DNA of 64,000 nucleotides, taken from NCBI RefSeq assembly GCF_003086295.3, contig NW_027255457.1:69501-133500 (forward strand), written 5' to 3'. This DNA comes from Arachis hypogaea. Its lineage: Eukaryota > Streptophyta > Magnoliopsida > Fabales > Fabaceae. The position numbers were made by a program, and so were the translations under genes. Positions 46,884 to 59,071 of the stretch are shown here, one piece after another; position 1 is the stretch's first letter; each line of letters opens with the position of its first letter. The notes beneath the pieces were generated by a model. The model saw only the letters and a list, made by a program, of their open reading frames with translations. It had not been told where the DNA came from and did no database searches.

Positions 46884-47627
46884 AACCCAAAACACTAAAA
46901 ACCCCTACAAAACCCTAGAAAACGCGAAAAAACCTTAAAAAAATCTAGAAATTCCTAAAAAACCCTAGAAACCCTAAAAAACCCTTGAAAACTCTAAAAA
47001 ACCTAGAGAATCTTAAAAAATCCAAGAAATCCTTAAAAAACCCTGGAAAACCCTAGAAATGCTAAAAACCCTAGAAAATCATAAAAACCCTAGAAAATCC
47101 TAAAAAACCCCAGAAAACACTAAAAACCTTAAAAACTCCTAAAAACCCTAGGAAATCCTAAAAAACCCTAAAACACCCTAAGTACCCTAGAAAACCCAAG
47201 AGAATCCTAAAAAATCCTAGAAAATCCAGAAATCCCTAAAAACCCTAGAAATGCTAAAAATCCAAGAGAATGCTAAAAAATCCTAGAAAATCCTAAAAAA
47301 TGCTAAGAACTCTAGAAAACCCTAGAAAACTCCAAAAACCCCAGAAAACCGTAAAAAACCTAGAAAACCCTAAAAACCCTAGAAAACCCTAGAAAACACT
47401 AGAAAACACCTAGAAAATCCCAGGAAATCCTAAAAACCCTAGAAAACCCTAAAAACCCTAAAAAACTTTAGAAAACCCTAGAAAACCATAAGAAACCCTA
47501 AATATCCTAAAAACACTAAAAACCCAAGAAAACCATAATAACCCTAAAAAACTAAAAACCCCTAGAAAACCCTAAAAAATCCTAAAAACCATAGAAAACA
47601 CTAAAAAACCCAAAAAACACTAAAAAA
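46884..47627 (+). repeat. C/A arm, forward
   Basis: Classical forward J1 start, ACGCGAAAAAACC after it, and a full forward J2 at its end. At 744 bp it is the most complete forward C/A arm of the right domain. It contains the CCCCAGAAAACACTAAAAAC stretch also found at 34189. Confidence 0.84.
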
Positions 47628-49608
47628 CTTTTTTATGCTTTTTTTTAGCGTTTTCAAGGTTTTTAGTGTTTTCTAGGGTTTTTATGGTTTTTAGGATTTT
47701 CTAGAGTTTTTAAGGTTTTCTAAGATTTTTAGGGTTTTTTAGGAGTTTTTAGGATTCTCTAGGGGTTTTAGTGTTTTTTAGGATTTTGTAGGGTTTGTTA
47801 GAATTTTCTAGTGTTTTGTAGGGTTTTTAGCGTTTTTTAGGGTTTTCTAGGGTTTTTAGGATTTTTTAGGGTTTTGTTGGATTTTTTAGGTTTTTAGGGT
47901 TTCCTATTATTCTTAGGGTTTTTTAGTGTTTTCTAAGGATTTCTAGAGTTTTTTACGGTTTTTATGGTTTTTTAGGCTTTTCTGGGATTTTCTATGGTTT
48001 TTTAGGGTTTTCTTAGGTTTTTAGTGTTTTTTAGGGTTTTCTATGGTTTTTAGGTTTTCTAGGGTTTTCTGGGGTTTTTAGGATTTTTCTAGTGTTTTTT
48101 AGCTTTTTAAAGTTTTTTAGAGTTTTCTAGGGTTTTTTCGTGTTTTTTAGAGTTTTCTAGGGTTTATAGTGTTTTTTAGGGTTTTTAGGGTTTCTTAGGA
48201 TTTTTTAGGGTTTTTAGTGTTTTTTAAGGTTTTAAGGGTTTTTAGGATTTTCTAGGGGTTTTTAGTGTTTTTTAAGGTTTTAAGGGTTTTCTAGGGTTTT
48301 TTTGGGTTTTTTAGGGTTTTCTAGGATTTTTAGGATTTTTTAGGGTTTTCTAAGATTTTTTAAGTTTTTTAGGGTTTCCTATTATTCATAGGATTTTTTG
48401 TGTTTTTTAAGGTTTTCTGAAGTTTTTTTACTGTTTTCTAGGGTTTTTTGAGTTTTCTAGGATTTTCTAGAGTTTTAAGAGTTTTTTAGGATTTTCTACG
48501 GTTTTTAGGAATTTTTAGGGTTTTCTTGGGTTTTAGAGTTTTTTAGGGTTTTCTATGGTTTTTAGGGTTTTCTAGGATTTCTTAGGGTTTTCTAGGGTTT
48601 TTAGGATTTTTCTAGGGTTTTCTAGTGTTTTTTAGCTTTTTAGAGTTTTTTAGAGTTTTCTAGGGTTTTTTGTGTTTTTTAGAGTTTTCTAGGGTTTATA
48701 GTATTTGTTAGGGTTTTTAGGGTTTTTTAGGGTTTTCTAGGGTTTTTAGTGTTTTTAAGATTTTAAGGGTTTTTAGGATTTTCTAAGGGTTTTTAGTGTT
48801 TTTTAAGATTTTAAGGGTTTTCTAGGGTTTTTTAGGGTTTTTTGGATTTTTTAGGGTTTTCTAGGGTTTTTAGAATTTTTAGGGTTTTCTATGATTTTTT
48901 TAGGTTTTTTAGGGTGTTCTATGATTCTTGGATTTTTTAGGGTTTTTTAGGATTTTTTAAGATTTTTAGAGTTTTTTAAGATTTTTAGGATTTTTTAGGG
49001 ATTTTAGGGTTTTTTAGGATTTTCTAGGGTTTTCTATCGTTGTTAGGGTTTTCTAGGGTTTTCTATTGTTGTTAGGACTTTTTAGGATTTTCTAGGGATT
49101 TTTAGGGATTTTTAGGGTTTTCTTGAATTTTTTAGGGTTTTTAGTGTTTTTTAGGGTTTTCTATAGTTTTTAGAGTTTTTTAGGGTTTTCTAGGTTTTTT
49201 ATGATTTTCTAGGGTTTTAGCGTTTTCTAGGATTTCTTAGGGATTTCTAAGATTTTCTAGGGTTTTTAGTGTTTTTAAGATTTTAAGATTTATTAGGGTT
49301 TTTTAAGATTTTTTTAGGGTTTTCTATGATTTTTTAGGGTTTTCTATGATTCTTAGGATTTTTTTTATGATTTTTTATGATTTTTTAGGATTTTCTATGA
49401 TTCTTAGGATTTTTTAGGATTTTCTAGGGTTTTTTACGGTTTTCTAGGGTTTTTGGGGTTTTCTAGGATTTTCTAGAGTTTTTAGAGTTTTTTAGGGTTT
49501 TCTAGGTTTTTTAAGATTTTAGGGATTTTAGCGTTTTCTAGGATTTTTTTTAGGGTTTTTAGGGTTTTCTAGGGTTTTTAGGGTATTAGGGTATTAGGGT
49601 TTTGGGTT
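47628..49608. repeat. Long G/T arm, forward start, reverse end
   Basis: 1.98 kb, forward J2 to third-class reverse J1 (GTATTAGGGTATTAGGG then TTTTGGGTTAAAAA). Two TTAGCTTTTTA blocks (about 48098 and 48632) show that part of the arm is present twice. Related to 62062-63693. Confidence 0.82.
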
Positions 49609-50528
49609 AAAAACCCTAAAAACTCTAGAAAATCTTAGAAAACTCTAAAAAATCCTAAAAATCTCTAGAAACCCTAAAAAAACCCTAAAAATTCTAGAAA
49701 ATCTTAGAAAACCATAAAAAACCCTAAAAATCTCTAGAAACACTCAGAAACCCTAAAAATTCCCAAAAAATCCTAGAAAACCGTAAAAAATCCTAGAAAA
49801 TCCTAAAAAACCCTAAAGAACCTAAAAAATCCTAGAAAACCCCTAAAAAATCCTAAAAACCCTAAAAAAACCAAAAAAACCCTAGAAAATCCTTTAAACC
49901 TTAAAAAACACCAAAAATCCCTAGAAAACCCTAAAAAACCCTTAAAAGCTTAAACACACTAAAAACCCTAGAAAACCCTAAAAAATCCTAAAAACCCTAA
50001 AAAACACCATAAATCCTAGAAAACTCTAAAAAACACTAAAAAAACCTAGAATAAAAAACCCTAAAAATCCTAAAAACCCTAAAAAAACCTAGAAAACCCT
50101 AAAAACCATAGACAACCCTAAAAAACACAAAATCCAATAAAACCCTAAAACCCATAGAAAACCCTAGAAAACCCTAAAAAATAATAAAAACCGTAGAAAA
50201 CCCTAAAAAACTCTTAAAACTCTAGAAAACCCTAGAAAATCGTAAAAAAACTCCAGAAAATACTAAAAAACCCTAAGAATAAAAGAAAACCCTAAAAAAC
50301 CTAAAAAATGGTACAAAACCCTAAAATTCCTAAAAACCCTAGAAAACCCTAAAAACGCTAAAAACCCTACAAAACACTTGAAAATTCTAACAAACCCTGC
50401 AAAACCCAAAAAAACACTAAAACCCCTAGAGAATCTAAAAAACTCCTAAAAACCCTAAAAACCCTAGAAAACCCTAAAAATCCTAGAAAACACTAAAAAC
50501 CTTGAAAACGCTAAAAAACTCATAAAAA
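49609..50528 (-). repeat. C/A arm, reverse
   Basis: Reverse J1 to reverse J2 (GAAAACGCTAAAAAACTCAT variant, then AAAAAGTTTTTTAGTG). Same family as 35731-36735, including AATCCAATAAAACCC near 50130. Confidence 0.84.
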
Positions 50529-51207
50529 GTTTTTTAGTGTTTTTAGGGTTTTCTAGGGTTTTTAGGATTTTTAGGGCTTTCTAGGGGTTTTTAGTTTTTT
50601 AGGGTTTTCTTGGGTTTTTAGTGTTTTTAGGATATTTAGGGTTTCTTAGGATTTTCTAGGGTTTTCTAAAGTTTTTTAGGGTTTTCTAGGGTTTTTAGGA
50701 TTTTTTAGGGTTTTTAGGGTTTTCTAGGGTTTTTAGGGTTTTCTAGGTCTTTTACGGTTTTCTGGGGGTTTTTTGAGTTTTCTAGGGTTTTCTAGAGTTC
50801 CTAGAGTTTTTTAGGATTTTCTAGGATATTTTAGCATTCTCTTGGGTTTTTAGCATTTTCTAGGGTTTTTAGGGATTTCTGGGTTTTCTATGATTTTTTA
50901 GGATTCTCTAGGGTTTTCTAGGGTTCTTAGGGTGTTTTAGGGTTTTTTAGGATTTCCTAGGATTTTTAGGATTTTTTAGGGTTTTTAGTGTTTTCTGAGG
51001 GTTTTTAGGGTTTTCTAGGATTTTTTATGATTTTCTAGGGTTTTTAGCATTTTCTAGGGTTTTCCAGGATTTTTTAGGTATTTCTTGGATTTTTTAAGAT
51101 TCTCTAGGGTTTTTTAGGGTTTTTCTAGGGATTTTTAGAAATTTCTAGATTTTTTCGCGTTTTCTAGGGTTTTGTAGGGTTTTTAGTGTTTTCTAGTGTT
51201 TTGGGTT
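50529..51207 (-). repeat. G/T arm, reverse
   Basis: Reverse J2 to reverse J1, with TTTCGCGTTTTCTAGGG near its end, the reverse complement of the post-J1 ACGCG motif. With the following short C/A arm it is the first copy of a tandem pair. Confidence 0.84.
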
Positions 51208-51330
51208 AAAAACCCTAAAAATTCTAGAAAATCTTAGAAAACCCTAAAAAACCTAAAAATCTCTAGAAACCCTAGAAAAACCCCTAACAACGATAGAAAA
51301 CCTTAAAAAACCCTAACAACATAGAAAACC
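51208..51330 (-). repeat. Short C/A arm (123 bp), reverse
   Basis: Begins normally after reverse J1 and stops right after AACAACATAGAAAACC, where G/T sequence (TTTGTGTTTTTAGGG) takes over without J2. Confidence 0.82.
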
Positions 51331-52058
51331 TTTGTGTTTTTAGGGTTTTTTAGGGTTTTCTAGGGTTTTTAGGATTTTTTAGGGTTTTCTAGGGGTTTTT
51401 AGTTTTTTAGGGTTTTTAGGGTTTTCTTGGGTTTTTAGTGTTTTTAGGATATTTAGGGTTTCTTATAGTTTTTTAGGGTTTTCTATTGTTTTCTAAAGTT
51501 TTTTAGGGTTTTTAGGGTTTTCTAGGGTTTTTAGGATTTTCTGGGGTTTTCTAGGTGTTTTCTAGGGTTTTTAGGATTTTCTAGGGTTTTCTGGGTTTTT
51601 AGGGTTTTTTACGGTTTTCTGGGGTTTTTTGCAGTTTTGTAGGGTTTTCTAGACTTCCTAGAGTTTTTTAGGATTTTCTAGGATTTTTTAGCATTCTCTT
51701 GGATTTTTAGCATTTTCTAGGGTTTTTAGGGATTTCTGGGTTTTCTATGATTTTTTAGGATTCTCTTGGGTTTTAGGGTATTAGGGTGTTAGGGTTTTTT
51801 AGGGTTTCCTAGGGTTTTTAGGATTTTTTAAGGTTTTTAGAGTTTTCTGGGGTTTTTAGGATTTTCTAGGGTTTTTTATGATTTTCTAGGATTTTTAGCA
51901 TTTTCTAGGGTTTTCCGGAATTTTTTAGGGATTTCTTGGATTTTTTAAGATATTTTAGGGTTTTCAAGGGTTTTTAGGGTTTTTTAGGAATTTCTAGGTT
52001 TTTTCGCGTTTTCTAGGGTTTTGTAGGGTTTTTTTAGTGTTTTCTAGTGTTTTGGGTT
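51331..52058 (-). repeat. G/T arm, reverse, tandem copy of 50529-51207
   Basis: Enters just past the point where a reverse J2 would be and ends at a reverse J1 (52058/52059), 851 bp after the previous one. Shares GGATATTTAGGGTTTCTTA and GCATTCTCTTGG with the preceding copy. Confidence 0.83.
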
Positions 52059-54109
52059 AAAAACCCTAAAAAACCCTAAAAATCTCTAGAAACCCTAGAA
52101 AAACCCTAACAACGATAGAAAAACTTAAAAAACCCTAACAACATAGAAAACCCTAGAAAACCCATAAAAATCCTAAAATCTCTAAAAAACCCTAAAAATC
52201 TTAAAAAATCTAGAAAAATAAAAAATCCTAAAAACCCTAGAAAACCCTAAAAACCCAAAAACCCTAAAAAACCCTAGAAAACCCTAAAAACCCATAAAAC
52301 CTTAAAAACCCTAAAAACCCTAAAAAACACTTAAAACCCTAAAAAATCTAAAAACACTAAAAAACCTAAAAACTCTAAAAAACCCTAAAAAAGCTAAAAA
52401 CACTAAAAACCCTAAAAATCTAAAAACCCTAAAAACCCTAGAAAATCCTAAAAACTAAAAAACCCAGAAAACCCTAAAAAACCATAAAACCCTAGAAAAC
52501 CCTAAAAAACCATAGAAATCCCTAGAAAACCCTAAACCCTAGAAAACCCTAAAAACCCTAAACCCAAGAAAACCTAAAAACTATAGAAAACCCTACAAAA
52601 CCCTAAAAAATCCTAAAAATCGTAGAAAACCCTAAAAAACTCTTAAAACTCTAGAAAATCCTAGAAAACCCCGAAAAACCCTAGAAAACTGTAAAAACTG
52701 CAGAAAACCTTAGAAAACACTAAAAAACCCTAAGAATAATAGGAAACCCTAAAAAATCTAAAAAAATCCTACAAAACCCTAAAAAATCCTAAAAATCCTA
52801 GAAAACCCTAAAAAATCCAAAAAACCCTAAAAAATCATAGAAAACCCTTAAAACCTTAAAAAACACTAAAAACCCCTAGAAAACCCTAAAAAACCCAAAA
52901 AACCCTAAAAAAAACCCTAGAAAATCTTAAAAACCACTAAAAACGCCTAGAAAACCCTAAAAAAACCCTTAAAACCTTAAAAACACTAAAAACCCTAAAA
53001 AACCCTAAAAACCCTAAAAAACACTATAAACCCTAGAAAAATCTAAAAACACTAAAAAACCTAGAAAACTCTAAAAAACCCTAAAAAGCTAAAAAACACT
53101 AGAAAACCCTAGAAAAATCCTAAAAACCCTAAAAAACCTAGAAAATTCTAAAAAATACTAAAAACCCAAGAAAACCCTAAAAAACCATAGAAATCCCTAG
53201 AAAAACCCTAGAAAACCCTAAAAACCCTAAACCCAAGAAAACCCTAAAAACTATAGAAAATCCTACAAAACCTAAAAAATCCTAAAAATCGTAGAAAACC
53301 CTAAAAAACTCTTAAAACTCTAGAAAATCCTAGAAAACCCCGAAAAACCTAGAAAACTGTAAAAACTCCAGAAAACCTTAGAAAAACTAAAAAACCCTAG
53401 AATAATAGGAAACCCTAAAAAACCTAAAAAAATCCTACAAAACCCTAAAAAATCCTAAAAATCCTAGAAAACCCTAAAAAATCATAGAAAACCCTTAAAA
53501 CCTTAAAAAACACTAAAAACCCCTAGAAAACCCTAAAAAACCCTTAAAACCTTAAAAACGCTAAAAACCCTAGAAAAACCTAAAAAACCCTAAAAACCCT
53601 AAAAAAATAATATAAACCCTAGAAAACTCTAAAAAACACTAAAAAACCTAGAAAACTCAAAAAAACCATAAAAATCCTAAAAACCTTAAAAATTCCTAGA
53701 AAACCCTAAAAACCATAAAAAACCCTAAAAAACTCTAAGACTCTAGAAAACCCTAGAAAACCCCGAAAAACCCTAGAAAACCATAAAAAACTCCAGAAAA
53801 CCCTAGAAAAACTAAAAAAACCCTAAGAATAAAAGGAAACCCTAAAAAATCTAAAAAATCCTACAAAACCCTAAAAAATCCTAAAAACCCTAGAAAACCC
53901 TAAAAAACGCTAAAAACCCTACATAACACTAGAAAATTCTAACAAACCCTACAAAATCCTAAAAAACACTAAAACCCCTAGAGAATCCTAAAAACTCCTA
54001 AAAACCCTAAAAACCCTAGAAAAACTTAAAAACTCTAGAAAACCCTAAAAACACTAAAAACCCTAGAAAACACTAAAATCCTTGAAAACGCTAAAGAAAG
54101 CATAAAAAA
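52059..54109 (-). repeat. Long C/A arm, reverse, with ~0.67-kb tandem duplication
   Basis: 2.05 kb. ACCCAAGAAAACC plus CTATAGAAAA occurs near 52562 and again near 53231; AATAATAGGAAACCC near 52736 and 53401; a third, AATAAAAGGAAACCC, near 53829. Ends in a reverse J2 (CTAAAGAAAGCATAAAAAAG). Confidence 0.82.
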
Positions 54110-54766
54110 GTTTTTAGTGTTTTTAGGTTTTTAGGGCTTTTAGGGTTTTCTACGGTTTTTAGGATTTTTTAGGGTTTTCTAGGGGTGTTTAGTTTTTAGG
54201 GTTTTTCGGGTTTTCTTGGGTTTTTAGTGTTTTTAGGATATTTAGGGTTTCTTATGATTTTTTAGGTTTTCTAGGGTTTTTAGGATTTTTTGGGGTTTTC
54301 TAGGTTTTAGGATTTTTAGGTTTTTTTTTTATTTTTTACGGTTTTCTGGGTTTTTTGGAGTTTTCTAGGGTTTTCTAGAGTTCTTAGAGTTTTTAGGATT
54401 TCCTAGGATTTTTTAGCATTCTCTTGGATTTTAGCATTTTCTAGGGTTTTTAGGATTTCTGGGTTTTCTAGGATTTTTAGGATTCTCTTGGATTTTCTAG
54501 GGTACTTAGGGTGTTTTAGGGTTTTTTAGGGTTTCCTAGGGTTTTTAGGATTTTTAAGGTTTTTAGAGTTTTCTTGGGTTTTTTAGGATTTTCTAGGTTT
54601 TTTAGATTTTCTAAGATTTTTAGCGTTTTCCAGGATTTTTTAGGGATTTCTTGGATTTTTTAAGATTCTCTAGGTTTTTTAGGGTTTTCAAGGGTTTTAG
54701 GGTTTTTTAGGAATTTCTAGGTTTTTTCGCGTTTTCTAGGTTTTGTAGGGTTTTTAGTTTTGGGTT
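54110..54766 (-). repeat. G/T arm, reverse
   Basis: Reverse J2 to reverse J1. Third relative of the 50529/51331 arms, with TTTCGCGTTTTCTAGG near its end. Local T runs near 54310-54340 suggest lower consensus quality. Confidence 0.82.
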
Positions 54767-54861
54767 AAAAACTCTAAAAATTCTAGAAAATCTTAGAAAA
54801 CCCTAAAAAACCCTAAAAATCTCTAGAAACCCTAGAAAAACCCTAACAACGATAGAAAACC
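54767..54861 (-). repeat. Very short C/A arm (95 bp), reverse
   Basis: Follows a reverse J1 and stops after AACAACGATAGAAAACC, nearly the same point as the arm ending at 51330, then joins perfect telomere repeat. Confidence 0.82.
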
Positions 54862-54880
54862 TTAGGGTTTAGGGTTTAGG
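54862..54880 (+). repeat. Perfect TTTAGGG patch at polarity switch
   Basis: TTAGGG, TTTAGGG and TTTAGG in tandem exactly at a C/A-to-G/T switch that lacks J2. Confidence 0.88.
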
Positions 54881-55154
54881 ATTTTCTAGGATTTTTAGTA
54901 TTTTTTAGGGTTTTCTAGGATTTTTTAGGTTTTTTAGGTGTTCTACGATTCTTAGGGTTTTTTAGGGTTTTCTAGGTTTTTTACGGTTTTCTAGGGTTTT
55001 TTGAGATTTTCTAGGGTTTCTGAGGGTTTCTAAAGATTTTTAGGGTTTTCTAAGATTTTCTAGAATTTTAGGGTTTCTAGGATTTTTTTAGGGTTTCTAG
55101 AGATTTTTAGGGTTTTTTAGAATTTTCTAAGATTTTCTAGAGTTTTAGGTTTTT
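54862..55154 (+). repeat. Short G/T arm, forward end
   Basis: About 0.29 kb; starts with the telomere patch, contains TGTTCTACGATTCTTAGGG, and ends at a third-class forward J1. Confidence 0.8.
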
Positions 55155-57170
55155 AACCCAAAACCCTAATACCCTAAAAACCCTAGAAAACCCTAATACC
55201 CTAAAAACCCTAGAAAACCTTAAAAACCCTAAAAAAAATCCTAGAAAACGCTAAAATCCTAAAATCTTAAAAAATCTAGAAACCCTAAAAAACTGTAAAA
55301 ATTCTAGAAAATCCTAGAAAAACTGAAAAAACCCTAGAAAATCCTAAAAAATCCTAAGAATCATAGAAAATCCTAAAAAATCATTAAAAAAATCCTAAGA
55401 ATCATAGAAAACCCTAAAAAACCATAAAAAATCATAGAAAACCCTAAAAAAAATCTTAAAAAATCTTAAAAATCTTAAAAACACTAAAAACCCTAGAAAA
55501 TCTTAGAAATCCCTAAGAAATCTAGAAAACCTAGAAAATGCTAAAAACCCTAGAAAATCATAAAAAACCTAGAAAACCCTAAAAAACTCTAAAAACTATA
55601 GAAAATCCTAAAAAACACTAAAAACCCTAAAAAATTCAAGAAAACCCTAAAAATCCTAGAAAACCCTAAAAAGCCTAACAACAAGAAAACCTAGAAAACC
55701 TAACAACGATAGAAAACCCTAGAAAATCCTAAAAAACCCTAAAATCCCTAAAAAAACCTAAAAATCTTAAAAAACCCTAAAAATCTTAAAAAACCCTAGA
55801 AAACCTAAAAAATCCTAAGAATCATAGAACACCCTAAAAAACCTAAAAAAATCATAGAAAACCCTACAAATCTAAAAACCTAAAAACCCTAAAAAATCCA
55901 AAAAACCCTAAAAAACCCTAGAAAACCCTTAAAATCTTAAAAAACACTAAAAACCCTTAGAAAATCCTAAAAACCCTTAAAACCTTAAAAACACTAAAAA
56001 CCCTAGAAAACACTAAAAAACCCTAAAAACCCTAACAAACACTATAAACCCTAGAAAACTCTAAAAAACATAAAAAACCGTAGAAAACTCTAAAAAACTC
56101 TAAAAAGATAAAAAACACTAGAAAACCCTAGAAAAATCCTAAAAACCATAGAAAACCCTAAAAAATCCTAGAAAACCCTAAAAACCATAGAAAACCCTAA
56201 AAAACTCTAAAAACCCAAGAAAACCCTAAAAAATCCTAAAAACCGTAGAAAACCTAAAAAATTTAAAACTCTAGAAAATCCTAGAAAACTCCAAAAAACC
56301 CTAGAAAAATTAAAAAAAACTCCAGAAAACCTTAAAAAACACTAAAAAACCCTATGAATAATAGGAAACCCTAAAAAACCTAAAAAATCTTAGAAAACCC
56401 TAAAAAATCCTAAAAACCCTAGAAAATCCTAAAAAACAAAAAATCCTAAAAAACCTAGAAAACCCTAAAACCTTAAAAAACACTAAAAACCCCTAGAAAA
56501 CCCTAAAAACCTTAAAACCTTAAAAACACTAAAAACCCTAGAAAATCCTAAGAAACCCTAAAAACCCTAAAAAACACTATAAACCCTAGAAAACTCTAAA
56601 AAACACGAAAAACCCTAGAAAACTCTAAAAAACTTTAAAAATCTAAAAAATACTAGAAAATCCTAGAAAATCGTAAAAAACGCTAAGCACTCTAGAAAAC
56701 CCTAGAAAACTCCAAAAAACCCCAGAAAACCGTAAAAAACCTAGAAAACCCTAAAAACCCTAGAAAACCCTAGAAAATCTTAAAAACCCTAGAAAACACT
56801 AGAAAACCCCAGAAAATCCTAAAAACCCTAGAAAACCCTAAAAACCAAAAAACTTTAGAAAACACTAAAAATCCTAAAATCCCAGAAATCCCTAAAAAAT
56901 CCTAAAAATCCTAAAAACACCCAAGAAAACCCTAAATACCCTTAAAACCTTAAAAAACTGTAAAAACCCCTAGAAAACCCTAATACCCTAAAAACCTAGA
57001 AAACCCTAAAAACCCTAGAAAACGCTAAAAACCCTAAAATCCTAAAAAACCCTAGAAAACCCTAAAAATTCTAAAAATTCTAAAAACTCTAGAAAACCCT
57101 AAAAAACTAAAAACCCCTAGAAGCCGTAAAAATCCTAAAAACCCTAGAAAACCCTAAAAACACTAAAAAA
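55155..57170. repeat. Long composite C/A arm
   Basis: 2.0 kb, from third-class J1 (AACCCAAAACCCTAATACCC) to a forward J2. The middle is reverse type (AAAACACTATAAACCC, CTTTAAAAATCTAAAAAATA); the end is forward type (AACTCCAAAAAACCCC near 56710). Contains the CCCTTAAAATCTT / CCTTAAAAAACAC duplication about 0.5 kb apart. Confidence 0.8.
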
Positions 57171-57983
57171 CTTTTTTATGCGTTTTTTAGCGTTTTCAAG
57201 GTTTTTAGTGTTTTCTAGGGTTTTTAGGGTTTTCTAGAGTTTTTAAGGTTTTCTAGGGTTTAGGTTTTTAGGAGTTTTTTAGATTCTCTAGGGTTTTAGT
57301 GTTTTTTAGGTTTTGCAGGGTTTGTTAGATTTTCTAGTGTTTTGTAGGGTTTTTAGGTTTTTTGTGTTTTTATTTTAGGGTTTTTATGGTTTTTAGGGTT
57401 TTCTAGTTTTTTAGGTTTTCTAGGGTATTTAGATTCTCTGGGTTTTCTAGTGTTTTCTAGGGTTTTCTAGGGTTTTTAAGATTTTCTAGGGTTTTCTAGG
57501 GTTTTTAGGGTTTTCTAGGTTTTTTACGGTTTTCTGGGGTTTTTTGGAGTTTTTTAGGGTTTTCTAGAGTTCTTAGCGTTTTTACGATTATCTAGGATTT
57601 TTAGCATTCTCTTGGATTTTTAGTATTTTCTAGGTTTTTAGGGATTTCTGAGTTTTCTAGGATTTTTTAGGATTCTCTTGGGTTTTCTATAGGGTACTTA
57701 GGGTGTTTTAGGATTTTTTAGAGTTTCTAGGGTTTTTAGGAGTTTTTAAGGTTTTTAGTGTTTTCTGGGGTTTTTTAGGATTTTCTAGGGTTTTTAGCGT
57801 TTTCTAGGGTTTTCCAGGGTTTTTTAGGGATTTCTTGGATTTTTTAAGATTCTCTAGATTTTTTAGGGTTTTCAAGGGTTTTTTAGGGTTTCTAGGGTTT
57901 TTTAGGAATTTCTAGGTTTTTTTAGGTTTTTTCGCGTTTTCTAGGGTTTTGTAGGGGTTTTAGTGTTTCTAGTGTTTTGGGTT
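57171..57983. repeat. G/T arm, forward start, reverse end
   Basis: Forward J2 (ATGCG variant) to reverse J1. The last 0.55 kb, including TTTCTATAGGGTACTTAGGG, copies 40.75-41.26 kb. Sequence near 57340-57380 is compressed. Confidence 0.8.
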
Positions 57984-59071
57984 AAAAACCCTAAAAATTC
58001 TAGAAAATCTTAGAAAACACTAAAAAACCATTAAAAAAATCCTAGAAAACCCTAAAAAACCCTAACAATGATAGAAAACTCTAAAAAAACCCTAACAATG
58101 ATAGAAAATCCTAGAAAACCCTAAAAAACTCTAAAATCCCTAAAAAACCCTAAAAACCTTTAAAAACCCTAGAAAACTTAAAAAACCCTAAAAATCCCTA
58201 AAAACCTTATAAAATCCTAAAAAAACCCAATAAAATCCTAAAAAACTATAAAAAAGCCCTATAAAATGCTAAATACCCTAGATAATCCTAAAAAACCCTA
58301 GAAAACCCTAAAAAAACCAAGAAAACTCTAAAAAACTCTAAAAACTCTAGAAACCCCAAAAACCCCAAAAATCCTAGAAAACCGTAAAAAACTGTAGAAA
58401 ATCCTAAAAAATCTTAAGAATCCTAGAAAACCCTAAAAAATCTTAAAAACCCTAGAAATCCCTAAAAAATCCAAAAAATCCTAAAAAACCCTTGAAAACC
58501 CTAAAAAACCTAGAGAATCTTAAAAAATCCAAGAAATCCCTAAAAAACCCTGGAAAACCCTAGAAAACGCTAAAAATCCTAGAAATCGTAAAAAACCCTA
58601 GAAAATCCTAAAAAACCCAAGAAAACACTAAAAACCTTAAAAAATCCTAAAAACCCTAGGAAACCCTAAAAAACCCTAAAACACCCTAATTACCCTAGAA
58701 AACCCAAGAGAATCCTAAAAAATCCTAGAAAACCCAAAAATCCTAAAAACCCTAGAAAATGCTAAAAATCCAAGAGAATGCTAAAAAATCCTTGAAAATC
58801 CTAAAAAACTCTAGAAAACCCTAGAAAACTCCAAAAAAACCCCAGAAAACCGTAAAAAACCTAGAAAACCCTAATAACCCTAGAAAATTCTAGAAAATCC
58901 TAAAAACACTAGAAAACCCCTAGAAAACCCCAGAAAATCCTAAACCCTAGAAAACCCTAAAAACCCTAAAAAACTTTAGAAAACCCTAGAAAACCCTAAA
59001 AAATCATAAGAAACCCTAAATATCCTAAAAACACTAAAAACCCAGGAAAACACTAAAAACCCTAAAAAACT
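57984..59071. repeat. C/A arm, reverse start, forward end
   Basis: Homologous along its length to 41264-42441, with AACCTTATAAAATCC and AACCCAATAAAATCC in both. Ends at CCCTAAAAAACTAGGG (59061-59076) instead of a J2. Confidence 0.82.
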
